The notes under the pieces: generated by a model | The model's database searches: none | What the model was told of the DNA's origin: nothing | What the model saw: only the letters and a program-made list of their open reading frames with translations | Part shown: in pieces, positions 39,721 through 51,922 of the stretch | How the letters are laid out: each line of letters begins with the position of its first letter | How positions within the stretch are numbered: position 1 is the first letter of the stretch | Assembly (NCBI RefSeq): GCF_000008205.1 | Contig: NC_007295.1 | Coordinates: 186,001 to 250,000, forward strand | DNA length: 64,000 nucleotides | Reading direction: 5' to 3' | From: Mesomycoplasma hyopneumoniae J | GTDB taxonomy: Bacteria > Bacillota_I > Bacilli_A > Mycoplasmatales > Metamycoplasmataceae | Position numbers and translations under genes: made by a program

Positions 39721-40591
39721 AGAAAAATATTTAATAGGTGTCTCAGGTGGCTCTGATTCAATGTTTTTGCTCAATAAATATAAAAATCAGGATGTAATTG
39801 TAGCTCATATAAATTACAATTTGCGCCCTGAAGCAATTTTTGAGACACTTTTGGTTTCAAAATTTTGTCAAAAATACAATTTAGAGCTGAAAATTCTATC
39901 ATTTGATAGTTTTAAGATTAAAAAAAATTTACAAAGCGGGCTTAGGTTGGGCCGTTATCAATTTTTTGAAAAAATTTATAAAGAATTTAATTGTACTAAA
40001 TTATTGGTTGGTCACCACCGTGATGATTTTCTTGAGACAGTTTTTTTGCAGAAAAAACAGAAAAAAATTGTCACTTTTTGAGGAATACATAAAAAAAATA
40101 ACCTTTTTAATATGGAGATTTTGCGTCCTTTTTTGTATTGGAGAACAAAAAAACAAATTATTCAAATTTGTCAACAAAAAAAAATTCCCTATCTTGATGA
40201 TCAATCAAATTTTACGGGCAAATATCAACGTAATCAAATCAGGTTTTTATTGGAAAAGAAGAGTGATTTTTCACTTTTTTTTCTTTTTTTATTTTATTAT
40301 TTAATAAACATATTTAAATTAATAATATTAAAAAATCAGAAAAAAATTTTGCAAAATTGACAGAAAACAGGGTATAATATAAATTTCTTTAAGAAGATAA
40401 AAATTAAGTCAAAAATTATTTTTTTATTTGTTAATCAAAATTTTGATAATGTTAAATTAACTAGGGGGAAAATTAACGAAATTATTAATTTTATTTGCGG
40501 GAAATCGACTAGTGGGGCTTTTTTACTAAAAAAAAACAATTATATTATAAAAAAAAAGTGAAAAATATTGCCAAAATCTAGTAAAATTTAG
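39698..40591 (+). CDS. tilS: tRNA(Ile)-lysidine synthetase
   Basis: Predicted 297 residues. PP-loop ATPase motif GVSGGSDSMFLL at residues 14-25, then VAHINYNLRPEA and VGHHRDDFLET, the TilS signature for lysidine formation at the anticodon of tRNA-Ile (CAU). The C-terminal domains are short and Lys/Phe-rich, as in mycoplasmas. Three TGA Trp codons. Starts inside pth. Confidence 0.9.
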
Positions 40592-40630
40592 TAATAATTT
40601 GTATTTTATTTATAAACTGGAGGGTAAATT

Positions 40631-42778
40631 ATGGCAGCGAAAACAAGAAAAAAACCTTCAATTGGCCTGATAATTTTTTTAGTAATTACTTTGTCAATAG
40701 TAGGTTATATAATTTATCAATATTTGCAGCCGCAACTTAAGGTTGTAAATCTTTCTTTTTTTGAACGTAGATTAATCGAAAATGCTCAAAGTGCAACTGA
40801 TAAAAACTTTTTTTATGCTGTTATTTTCGATATTAATGACTACAGAATTAAGGTTGTTGATTCCGTTAATGGCGAATTAGATGCCTATACAGTCATTGCT
40901 AATCCCCATGTGATTGGTAAATTTCAGGCAGGAAATGCACTAATTAGCCCGGCAATTAAAAATCAACTCGAAAATACCAATATTACAACTTATTCTGAGT
41001 TAGTCTCACTTGCAATTAAAACTAGCCCATCAAGTTATACTGGCCTTTCACTTGAAAAAATCAGCGCGCTTAATAAATTATTAGATCTCGCAGGTGGAGA
41101 ACGCTATTCAAAAAGTTTTCTCCCTTCAATTGCTTCAGCTGACCGCCCATATCCTTCACTTTTTCAAATTATTCTCTCATATCTTCCAGTCGCAGTTACC
41201 ATTTTTGTATTCCTTTATTTTGTTTTCAGGGTTAATCGTGGATCTCAAGGGGGGGCCGGATTTTTTAATCCTGGTAAAAACCAAGCAATAAGAATTAAAT
41301 CCGATAAAAAATACACTGATGTTGCCGGAAATGTTGAGGCAAAAGAAGAAATTGCCGAATTTATCGACTATTTAAAAAATCCAACAAAATATGCTGCTGC
41401 TGGTGCAAAAATCCCGCGCGGGATTTTATTAGGCGGCCCACCGGGAACAGGAAAAACTTTATTAGCAAAAGCAACTGCTGGTGAAGCGAATGTTCCATTT
41501 TTCTTTATTTCGGCATCAAATTTTGTTGAATTATATGTCGGAGTTGGTGCTAAAAGAGTCCGTGAATTATTCAAAGATGCCCGAAATGACTCCCCTGCAA
41601 TAATTTTTATTGACGAACTTGATGCGATTGGCCGTTCCCGTGGGTCAGGAATCGGTGGCGGAAATGATGAAAGGGAACAAACTTTAAACCAACTTTTAGT
41701 CGAAATGGATGGAATGGTGGAAAATTCCGGACTTTTGGTAATTGCAGCAACAAATCGAACCGATGTTCTTGATCCAGCACTTTTACGTCCGGGAAGATTC
41801 GATCGATCAATAATTGTTAATCTACCCGATATAAAAGAACGCGAAGCAATTTTAAAATTACATGCAAAAGGTAAAAGAATCTCCAAAAATATTACTTTGG
41901 CAAACATAGCCAAACGAACACCAGGATTTTCTGGGGCCCAACTGGCAAATGTGATCAATGAAGCAACTTTACTTTCAGTTCGTGAGCAGACTCAAGTGAT
42001 AACAAACGAACAAATTGATGAGGCAATCGATCGGGTAATCGGTGGCCCAGCCAAAAAAAACCGGGTTATAACTGAAAAAGAAAGAATTATGGTTGCCTAC
42101 CATGAAGCTGGCCATGCCGTAGTGGGACTTAAATTAAAATCAGGGGTAAAAGTCCAGAAAATTACAATTGTACCTCGTGGAAACAGTGGTGGGTATAACC
42201 TTATGCTTCCAGAAGAGGAAAAGTACAATAGTACAAAATCGGAACTTTTAGCCTCAATTGCTGCATTTATGGGTGGTCGAGCTGCTGAGGAAATTAAGTA
42301 TGGCAAGTCGGAAATTTCTTCTGGTGCAGCAAATGATATTGAAAAGGCAACAAAAATTGCCCGAAAAATGGTAACTGAATGAGGGATGTCTTCACTTGGC
42401 CCAATTCAGTATGAACAGGATCAATCATCCCCATTTTTAGGGCGTGATTATATAAAAAATGCCTCTTTTTCCTCCAAAGTCGGCCATGAAATTGACATTG
42501 AAATTCGTCAGATTATCTCTGAATCATATAAAAAAGCTTTTGCAACAATTAATGAAAATTTATTGCTTCTTGAATTAATTAAAGATACTTTATTAGAAAA
42601 AGAGACAATTGTTTACGAGGAAATCCAACAATTAGCCGAGACATTAATGCCGCTTCCGGAAGTTAGTAAAACCGAAAATAATGCTATAAAACCCGATGAG
42701 ATTCTTAATCAAATTCTTAAATCCCAACCAGAAACTAGTCCAGAAACAGGAACAGATTCAAGTCAAGAAAATTTCTAA
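40631..42778 (+). CDS. ftsH: ATP-dependent zinc metalloprotease FtsH
   Basis: Predicted 715 residues. Two membrane helices (about 14-32 and 184-202), an AAA+ domain with Walker A GPPGTGKT (269-276), Walker B IIFIDELDAIG, SRH TNRTDVLDPALLRPGRFDR, and the zinc-binding HEAGH at 491-495. It degrades misfolded membrane and short-lived proteins. Strong GGAGGG ribosome site 6 bases before ATG. One TGA Trp in the peptidase domain (TEWGMS). The C-terminal tail is Ser/Glu/Thr-rich. Confidence 0.98.
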
Positions 42779-42794
42779 TTACAAAAAAACTCTA

Positions 42795-42846
42795 TTTTTA
42801 CTAACTTTTATAAATTATTTTTGAAATTTGCAAAAGTTAGTAAAAA
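42795..42846 (+). terminator. 15-bp hairpin after ftsH, GTTAGTAA core
   Basis: Bases 42795-42809 and 42832-42846 are exact inverted copies around a 22-base loop, 17 bases beyond the ftsH stop. The stem contains the same GTTAGTAA core as the hairpins at 1479 and 1725. It probably ends part of the ftsH transcript. Confidence 0.6.
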
Positions 42847-42899
42847 TTAAAAAGTTTTTTCAAAAAAAGCTTTTTAATTTTATTAAGGTGATGAAAATT

Positions 42900-44366
42900 A
42901 TGTCAAAACTAAATGATCAACAACAATTTCGCCGGGATAAGCTTAAAAATTTAGTTAAAAATGGTTTTAATTTCCCTAGTTCAACTTTTGAGCATGATAA
43001 TTTAGTAGAAATAAATGAAAAATTTAGTCAAAAATCGAAGGAATTTTTCCTTGAAAATCAAGTAAAAATTGCTTTTGCTGGTCGACTTATTCGCCAACGC
43101 GGCCCATTTTTTATAATTTTTAGTCAAAACTTGCAATTTCAAGCTTATATTTCAAAAGAATTTCAAAAAAAAAATGAATTTATCTTTGCAAATTTAGATC
43201 TTGGTGATATAATTGAGGTTTCAGGTTATCTTTTCAAGACGCAAACTGGTCAACTTAGTATTAAAGTTAATAATTTTTCTCTGCTTACAAAGTCCTTGCA
43301 CCCTTTACCAGATCAGTATTATGGTATTGAAAATCCAGATGAGAAATACAGGAAACGTTATCTTGACCTGCTTGTAAATTCAGAATCTGCAAAAACTTTT
43401 CGACTTAGAAGTAAAATTATCTCCTTAATCCGTACATTTTTTGATTCCCAAGGTTTTTTAGAAGTTGATACTCCCGTTTTACAGCCAGTTTTAGGCGGGG
43501 CATCAGCAAAACCTTTTATTACTTATTATAATTCTCTTAGTCAAAATTTTTATCTCCGAATTGCCACGGAATTACCGCTGAAAAAATTATTAGTTGCCGG
43601 TTTTGACCGTGTCTATGAAATTGGTAAAATTTTTCGTAATGAAGGTTTTGATTCAACTCATAATCCCGAATTCACCTCAATTGAATTTTATCAGGCTTAT
43701 GCAAATTTAGAGAAAATAATGGATCAAACCGAAAATTTATTTCGTTTTTTATTTGAAAAATTAAATCTTGATCCGGCAAATTTTGATTTTTCAAATAAAA
43801 AAATTAATTTCTTGGAAAAATTTGCCCGTTATGATATGATTGAGATTACTTCAAAATTAATGAACTTCGATTTAAAAAGTGCTAATTTTGCTGATTTAGT
43901 CGAAAAAGCAAAAAAAGAAGGGGTGAAGATCGAGCCATTTTTCAAAAAAGGGCATCTAATCAACAAATTTTTTGAAAAATTTGTTGAACCAACACTAATA
44001 AATCCAACTTTTATCATAGGTCATCCAATTGAAATTTCCCCGCTAGCCAAGTCAAATCCAAACAATCCTAATTTTACTCTCAGGGCCGAATTATTTATCT
44101 GTGGTAAAGAATTTGCGAATATGTTTGATGAATTAAATGATCCAATTGACCAATTAAGTCGTTTTCAAGCCCAAATTATCGAAAAAAATCAGGGAAATCA
44201 AGAAGCAAGTGAGATCGACAATGAATTTGTTCAAGCACTTGAATATGGAATGCCACCCGCCGGGGGTTGTGGCATTGGCATTGACAGATTGACAATGCTT
44301 TTAACAAAGAATGAATCAATCCGTGAGGTAATTTTATTCCCACAGCTAAAACCAAAAAAGGACTAA
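42900..44366 (+). CDS. lysS: Lysyl-tRNA synthetase, class II
   Basis: Predicted 488 residues: N-terminal OB-fold anticodon-binding domain (KIAFAGRLIRQRGPFFIIF), motif 1 region ending LEVDTPVLQP, motif 2 FRNEGFDSTHNPEFTSIEFYQ and motif 3 GGCGIGIDRLTMLL. The frame extends 24 codons upstream, but ATG 42900 follows AAGGTG at the right distance and starts like other LysS proteins. The stop is one base before the next gene. Confidence 0.97.
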   Translation: MSKLNDQQQFRRDKLKNLVKNGFNFPSSTFEHDNLVEINEKFSQKSKEFFLENQVKIAFAGRLIRQRGPFFIIFSQNLQFQAYISKEFQKKNEFIFANLDLGDIIEVSGYLFKTQTGQLSIKVNNFSLLTKSLHPLPDQYYGIENPDEKYRKRYLDLLVNSESAKTFRLRSKIISLIRTFFDSQGFLEVDTPVLQPVLGGASAKPFITYYNSLSQNFYLRIATELPLKKLLVAGFDRVYEIGKIFRNEGFDSTHNPEFTSIEFYQAYANLEKIMDQTENLFRFLFEKLNLDPANFDFSNKKINFLEKFARYDMIEITSKLMNFDLKSANFADLVEKAKKEGVKIEPFFKKGHLINKFFEKFVEPTLINPTFIIGHPIEISPLAKSNPNNPNFTLRAELFICGKEFANMFDELNDPIDQLSRFQAQIIEKNQGNQEASEIDNEFVQALEYGMPPAGGCGIGIDRLTMLLTKNESIREVILFPQLKPKKD

Positions 44367-44367
44367 A

Positions 44368-45198
44368 ATGAAACTATTTTTTGCTTTTGACCTGGATGGA
44401 ACTTTATTACGTTATGATAATACAATTCATCCTGAAAATGTAGAGATTTTAAAAAAACTCTATGAATTAGGCCACTTTTTAGCTCTAGCCACCGGCCGAG
44501 GACTTTCTGGCTGCCTTGATTTAGCCAAAAAATATCCTTATTTTCATTATCTAGTTTCAAATAATGGAACCTTAGTCCATGATACTAAAACCCAAAAAAC
44601 CATCAATAATGGTAGCCTTAGCAAAGAAATTATCTTTGATTTGATCAAAGATTGTAAAGCAACTGATTCGATTTGTGCTTTCTCGAGTCCTAATAACCTT
44701 TTTGAATTTTCAAGTACAAACAATCATCCCTGACTAAAAAAACAGAAAATAATGGACCTGCACTTCTATGAAAAAGTAGATCAGGATAAATTATATGAAA
44801 TCATCGAAAAAGAGGAAATTACCCAAGTTGCCTTCCGTAATGATATTCCAGTGATTGCTGAACTTTATAAAAAATGGTCAAAAAAACTAAAAAATATCTA
44901 TAAAGTAACAATTACAAACCGTATTTTTCTTGACATAAACCCTTTAAATGTTGATAAAGCTAACGGAATTAAGATGCTATTAGAAAAAAATAACCTAAAA
45001 CCTGACCAGTTAATCGCTTTTGGTGATAGTTCAAATGATTATTTTATGGTAAAATTAGCTCGTTTTGGTTATGCAATGGAAGATTCAACCCCTGATTTGT
45101 TAAGCGTTGCTTATCAAAAAATTGGCAATTGTAACTCCGGATCAATTGCCAAAACGATAAAATCACTTTTAGAAAAACAAGAAGAGCTATTTTCCTAG
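44368..45198 (+). CDS. Cof-type HAD hydrolase
   Basis: Predicted 276-residue haloacid dehalogenase phosphatase: motif I DLDGTLL with nucleophile D8, motif II ATGR, the C2-type cap, and motifs III/IV in NVDKANGIKMLL and AFGDSSNDYFMV. Substrates of Cof proteins are sugar phosphates, FMN or other small phosphates; specificity cannot be inferred. One TGA Trp. Its end overlaps the convergent mnmE end by 12 bases. Confidence 0.92.
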
Positions 45199-46515
45199 GC
45201 AAAATTTTGAAAAAATTGAATCAAGAAGATTTTCATCATCAACTCGGCCAAAAATAGTTTTTAATTCTTTTCAGGCAATTCTGAGATCAACAATTGCAAT
45301 TTCAGGACCAAAACCAGATTCTAAACTGGTTTTTGCATCTAGAATTGCTAATTTTCCTAGCTCAATTTGCGAAATTTGGAAGGAATTAGCAACAAATTCT
45401 TTGTTTTTTCCTAAAAAAGCAAAAATTGACTTGATTTTTTCAAGTAAATTTTCAATTTTTTGATATTTTGCACTGATTAAAATTTCATCTTTAAATTCCT
45501 CTTGATTTTCAAGAAGATCTGATTTATTATAAATTTTAAGATAAATCTGATCAGGTCGCGTTTTTGCTTTTAGATCTAAATTTTGCCTGTTTTTTTCACT
45601 AGCATCAATAATGTGCAGAATTAAATCCGCTTTTTTGATACTTTCATAAGATTTTTCAATACCGATTTGTTCAATTTTTTCAGTAGTTTTTCTAATTCCG
45701 GCGGTATCAAAAAGTTTAAAAAGAAGACCGTCAAGGACAAAATTTCCCTCAACAACATCGCGTGTAGTGCCTGGAATTTCGCTGATAATTGCCTTATTTT
45801 CGTTAATTAAAATATTTAAAAGTGAGGATTTTCCGCTGTTGGGCGCTCCGACAAGACAAGTTTTTATCCCTTGATAAATCAGGCGCGAATTATTTGCGAT
45901 TTTTATTAACTGATCAAAATCGGCTAATAATTGGTTAATTCTTGGCAAAAGCACATCTGAGGTTAAAATTTCAACATCATCATATTCTGGATAGTCAATA
46001 TTTACTTCAATTATCCCGATAATTTCCTCAATTTTTTCAATTAAATTTTTAATAAAATTAGAACTTTTTCCTAAAAATTGATTTAAAGCTGCTTGATGTT
46101 GAACTTTTACCTCAGCATGTATTAGATCATTAATGGCTTGGGCTTTTACTAGATCAATTTTCCCATTTAAAAAAGCGCGGAGACTAAACTCACCTGGATT
46201 TGCAAGGCGGGCGAGTTTGGTTTTTAAAATAAGCTCAAGAATTAAATTTGTATTTAGAACACCGCCGTGAGCATTAATTTCTACAGTGTCTTCACCGACA
46301 AAATTTTTATTTCCAGCAAATCAGAGCACTAAAACTTGGTCAATTTTTTGGTTATCATCATGAATTCAACCAAAAGTTATCTCCATTGACCTTCCGACTT
46401 TACCTAAAAAAATTTTTTCCATAATTTTAAAGGCATTAGGGCCAGAAATCCGAATGATTGAAATTGCCTGGTTTATTTGCCCAGAAGCGATTGCACAAAT
46501 TGTATCAGAAAGCAA
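45187..46515 (-). CDS. mnmE: tRNA modification GTPase MnmE
   Basis: Predicted 442 residues. The N-terminal formyl-THF-binding domain ([22 protein letters not shown]), the helical domain, and the inserted G domain: [28 protein letters not shown], and IYNKSDLL. The C-terminal FCLGK holds the family's invariant Cys. With MnmG it makes the xm5U modification at tRNA wobble position 34. The start is TTG 46515, eight bases after AGGAG; no ATG fits. Two TGA Trp codons, at least. Confidence 0.95.
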
Positions 46516-46558
46516 CTTAAATTCTCCTATAAAAAATAAAAAATAGAAAAAATTAAAG

Positions 46559-48175
<1,617 letters not shown>

Positions 48176-48203
48176 TTTATTTTCCTTTAATTCTAATTTT
48201 TTA

Positions 48204-48218
48204 TGGTATAATATTATA
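48204..48218. promoter_or_regulatory. Back-to-back divergent -10 elements
   Basis: Rightward TGGTATAAT at 48204-48212 (extended -10, towards the lipoprotein) and leftward TATAAT at 48218-48213 (towards the ABC-F gene) directly abut in the 169-base divergent gap. Two polymerases could not bind at once, so the two genes may compete. Confidence 0.45.
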
Positions 48219-48344
48219 CAATAAAATTGAAAAATAACTAGTTTAAATTTTCATCTTTTTCCATTTATTTATTGTCTCTTATTAAATTTATCAAAAAAGA
48301 AAGTGAAGTTTAAAAAATATCGCTCTTTTTAATTAAAAATCAAA

Positions 48345-49397
48345 ATGTTAAAAAAAAAATTTAGAAAAATTTTAGCTTTATTCTTGCCAGTTCCACTTGT
48401 TTTTTTAACTTCTTATTCTTGTTGAAGTTCACGAATTAAATCAATTAGATCAGCAATTAATGAAAATTTTGGGCCAGATTTTGAACTACCAGAAAAACAG
48501 GGAGTTTTTAAAAAACAAGATCCAAGATCATTTGATCTTTATGTATCCGAAGTTAATGCAATGCAGTTAAAATGATTTTTAAATAAGTCAAGTTTAATTG
48601 ACTTATCCCAGGAAGAAAAAAACAAAATTTATGCTTCAAAACTCGCAAGATATTATGTTTTTGATAACAAAAATCGAATATTAGCAGATGAGGATAAATT
48701 TAAGGCAGAGCAGGACATTAACCCTACCTTTTTAAAAAAAGTCTTTGAAAAAGCAGCTAATTCTTACTCAGGAGACAAAACAAATAATCAAGGAGAGTCT
48801 AATAAAAATAGTTTTGAGAAACTAGATAATTTTAAAATTTACCGCGAGATTTCAAAAATTTTTGATTCTAACTGGCGTTTTCTTGAGGTTAGACTTATAA
48901 AACCAGGGATAATTGTACCTGATAAAAAAAATTATATTTTAATAAATGCTTATAAGATTTATTATACAAATCCTGTTGATTTTGAAAAGAAAAATGAGGC
49001 AGAAAAAACTGAAAATACTGAAAATCAAGCCCAAAACAATAAAAACTGGCGAATTAAAGCTCCAAATCAAAAACCAGTCACGCTTTTACGACTTCATTGA
49101 TATAATAAAAATTTAGAAAATCCTTTTAAAATTGAGTTTAATTCAATTGAAAATCCAAATTCTGAATATGACTTACAAATGATAAATGATATTGACCAAC
49201 CCGAGTCAATAGCTGATTTTGACTTTAATTTTTCAAGGATAAATTCTAAAAATACCTCAGAACCACTTGAAATTTTCCATTCAGAACCATTTATTCGTCT
49301 AGTTTCGCAAAGTTTTGCAATCCCTTTTGATGGTGAAATTACAGATTTTGAAGCTGAGGATTTTAAATTTAAATACGTGTTTAACGAAAAAAATTAA
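48345..49397 (+). CDS. Lipoprotein of unknown function
   Basis: Predicted 350 residues, hidden by TGA Trp codons. N-terminus MLKKKFRKI followed by a hydrophobic stretch and a Cys at residue 26 (LTSYSC), a mycoplasma-type lipoprotein signal; the next codon is a TGA Trp. The mature part is Asn/Lys/Glu-rich, with three or more Trp. I recognise no domain. It is surface exposed if lipidated. Own extended -10 upstream and a palindromic terminator downstream; next rightward unit is the opp operon. Confidence 0.8.
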
Positions 49398-49481
49398 ATT
49401 TTTTATAATTTTATATTAAATTTACTATTTTTCTTCAATATAATAAAAAAAATTTCAGATTTTTCCATTATGGTAGAAAAA

Positions 49482-49509
49482 AACGTAAAAAATTATAATT
49501 TTTTACGTT
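49482..49509 (+). terminator. 28-base perfect palindrome after the lipoprotein gene
   Basis: AACGTAAAAAATTA and its exact complement, 84 bases beyond the stop codon. Forms a 12-bp or longer hairpin; the following sequence is A-rich, so termination strength is uncertain. Confidence 0.55.
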
Positions 49510-49561
49510 AAAAATAAAAAATAGCAAAATTTTTACCAATTTTTATTTTTTATGGTATATT

Positions 49562-49567
49562 TATAAT
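49562..49567 (+). promoter_or_regulatory. -10 of the opp operon leader
   Basis: Perfect TATAAT 33 bases upstream of the leader ORF ATG and about 290 bases upstream of oppB. The preceding sequence (TTTTTATGGTATATT) is T-rich without a clear -35. Confidence 0.45.
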
Positions 49568-49594
49568 TAGTCTTTAAAAAACGAAAGGGTGAAG

Positions 49595-49774
49595 ATGCAA
49601 GCAAAAAACAATTTATCTCAATTTGTGAATATGATTTTTTCTTATAAAATCAATTTTTTTGCATTTTTATTTTTGAATATTTTTTCTAGATCTTTCTCAA
49701 TTAATAAAATTAAGCAAATTTTGAATAATAAATCAATTAACTGTTTGCCGTTTTCGAATCTAATAATTATATAA
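49595..49774 (+). CDS. 59-codon leader ORF before oppB (candidate leader peptide)
   Basis: ATG 49595 follows AAAGGG (49584-49589) at a proper distance; a GTG at 49589 could also start it. The 59 residues are hydrophobic and rich in Phe, Ile and Asn (NFFAFLFLNIF in the middle; NLIII at the end) without being a recognised protein. Its last seven codons (49748-49771) form the left arm of a hairpin that excludes the terminator following at 49797. It therefore has the geometry of an attenuation leader peptide. It could also be a small membrane peptide or a non-coding stretch. Confidence 0.5.
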   Translation: MQAKNNLSQFVNMIFSYKINFFAFLFLNIFSRSFSINKIKQILNNKSINCLPFSNLIII

Positions 49775-49802
49775 TTTAAAAAAAATATTAGATGAGAAAC
49801 GG
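49748..49802 (+). promoter_or_regulatory. Candidate antiterminator hairpin of the opp leader
   Basis: ATCTAATA (49758-49765) pairs with TATTAGAT (49786-49793), and CCGTTT (49748-49753) with AAACGG (49797-49802), separated by a small internal loop. AAACGG is also the left arm of the terminator at 49797-49818, so the two structures cannot coexist. Confidence 0.5.
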
Positions 49803-49822
49803 GTTAAAAAACCCGTTTTTTT
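49797..49822 (+). terminator. Intrinsic terminator in front of oppB
   Basis: AAACGGGTT (49797-49805) and AACCCGTTT (49810-49818), 9-bp stem with four G/C pairs, AAAA loop and a run of seven T (49816-49822). It ends 34 bases before the oppB ATG and is the most GC-rich hairpin in the window. Confidence 0.88.
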
Positions 49823-49855
49823 ATTTTAAATATAAATAACGAAGAAAGGAACAAA

Positions 49856-50956
49856 ATGTCTTTAAAAAACGAAGAAGGCCAGCGTCTTGGGCCAGGTTCT
49901 AATATCCTAAATTTTTCGGTTTCGAAAATAAATCCAAAAAGTATCGATTATAATCTCATTTATTCAGTTGTAAAACATAAAAAAAGTCGGTTTTCTTGAC
50001 TTAAATATATAAACTTTGAATCTTTTGCATTTCGATTTTTTAAGAAAATTACTAAAATTTTTCTTGAATTTGTAATAGTAGCTTGAATAGTTGCAACTTT
50101 GGTTTTCTTGTTAATTGATTCTATTCCCGGAGATCCAAGTTTTCTTGATGGACTAACAGAGGCCCAAAAAACAGCAGAAAAACAACTTTATGGACTAGAT
50201 TTACCACAAGCACAACGTTATTTTAATTATTTATGAAAGTTTATCCATTTTGATTTTGGAATTTCTTATAGTTTAAGGCCGCGTGTTGAAATTAGTGATT
50301 TTATTTGGCAAAGATTTTTTACCTCATTTTCAATTGGTATTGTCTCAGTTGTTCTTACAATTCTAATCGGTGTTCCCCTCGGAATTGCTGTTGGTAAAAA
50401 TCCAGGTAAATTTTTGGATAATTTTGCAACAATTTGGATTGCGGTTTTTTCATCAATTCCGTCACTAGTTTTTGCTTTACTTTTATTAATTTTTGGCCAA
50501 AAGACTGGAATTCCTTATATTTTTAATATTCAGGATTTTTCTACTTTTGTCCTTCCAGCGATTGCACTTTCAATTGGATCGGTAATTAGTTATGTCCGTT
50601 ATATTCGGTTTGAGCTAAATAATGAGCTAAATTCGATGCATGCAAAGTTTGCTTATCTAAAAAATTTAACAAGAAATCGTTTTGTTTGAACTCATGCTCT
50701 TAAAGCTTCGCTTTTTCCAATTGCAACTTTTTTCCCAATTGTTGTTCTTGGCTCATTTATTGGATCAATTTTTGTTGAAAAGATTTTTTTAATTACCGGT
50801 TCAGGAGGTATTATGATCGATGCAATTCAGTCAAAAGATAATAATATCATTCTTTTTTTGGTAATAGTTTATTCACTTTTGACAATAATTTCCTATACTT
50901 TAAGAGATATAAGTTATGAATTACTTGATCCGCGAATTAGAAGGAGAGCAAAATAA
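49856..50956 (+). CDS. oppB: Oligopeptide ABC transporter permease OppB
   Basis: Predicted 366 residues. After a 75-residue cytosolic N-terminus there are about six membrane helices. The first periplasm-side conserved part is LIDSIPGDPSFLDGLT, then YGLDLPQAQRYFNYLWKFIHFDFGISY, and the cytosolic EAA-type loop is around YIRFELNNELNSMHAKFAYLKNL, followed by GSFIGSIFVEKIFLITGSGGIMIDAI. Imports peptides with OppC, D, F and A. Several TGA Trp codons. AGAAAGGA ribosome site. Stop overlaps oppC (TAATG). Confidence 0.95.
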
Positions 50957-51921
50957 TGACCCATTTTCCTTCAATTGAGAAATATATTGACCAAAACTTA
51001 AAACCAAACCCATTTTTACAACCTTTTTCTTATAAAATGTGGAAATTGATGGTTGCTCAGGCCAAAAACTTTGATCGAAATTATTTTGGTAAACCTCGGA
51101 ATAATTTCTATGAAGTTTTTTTAAGATTTTCACGTTCATTTTCCGGAGTTTTTGGTCTTGTTACTATTGGATTTATGCTAATTTTAGCACTAATTATTCC
51201 ATTTACAACCGGATCGCCGACAGAATTACGTCCTAATATGAAAAATATTAACTATTTTAGTCAAGGATTTATTCTTGGAACTGACTCACAAGGTCGCGAT
51301 GTTTGGGCATTTTTATGGCACGGGCTGCGTTTTTCGTTAATTTTAAGTTTTATTGTTGCTCTTTTTGATGTAGCCTTAGGGACTTTATTTGGGACCTTAA
51401 TGGGAAATTTTGATCTTTTTGATAAAATTTTTACTTTTATTATTAAGATAATTTCTAATATCCCAACAATCTTAGTAATTATTTTGATGACTTTGGTTCT
51501 TCGGCCAAGTTTTTGAGTTCTAATTTTGTCTTTTTCACTTACAGGGTGAATTGGACTTGCAAATCAAGTTCGAGCCCAAATTAAAAGAGCAAGAAATTTT
51601 ACTTGGGTGATTGCCTCTAGAGTTTTAGGTACCCCTTCTTATAAAATTCTTTATAATTTTGTCCCGGTAATTATTCCGCTTTTAATTACAAATATCGTTT
51701 TTGTAATTCCTGGAACAATTCTTGGTGAAACTGGACTTGCATTTATTGGACTTTCACTTCCAAATGTTGCTACTTTAGGTAATGCAATTAATGCGGGAAT
51801 TCCAATTGTAACTTTATATCCCCGTTATGTTTTAATTCCTGCATTTTTCTTAATTTTACTTACCTCTTCAATTCAAATGATTGGAAATTCAGTTCAGGAT
51901 GCCCTAAGGAGGCAAAGATAA
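50956..51921 (+). CDS. oppC: Oligopeptide ABC transporter permease OppC
   Basis: Predicted 321 residues: N-terminal region, then six helices; LGTDSQGRDVWAFLWHGLRFSLIL is the OppC signature, GTLFGTLMGNFDLFDKIF follows, and the cytosolic loop RARNFTWVIASRVLGTPSYKILYNFVPVIIPLLI contacts the ATPases; then GETGLAFIGLSLPNVATLGNAI. Two TGA Trp codons. It overlaps oppB by one base and is one base from oppD. Confidence 0.95.
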
Positions 51922-51922
51922 A

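Noticed and set aside
41368-41958. Long minus-strand ORF opposite ftsH
   Set aside because: It lies wholly within the FtsH AAA+ domain on the other strand, has no ribosome site and no recognisable motif; it is a shadow of a conserved coding sequence.
45187-45198. Overlap of the HAD gene and mnmE as an assembly error
   Set aside because: Both C-termini are complete (mnmE ends in the expected FCLGK), so this is a genuine 12-base convergent overlap.
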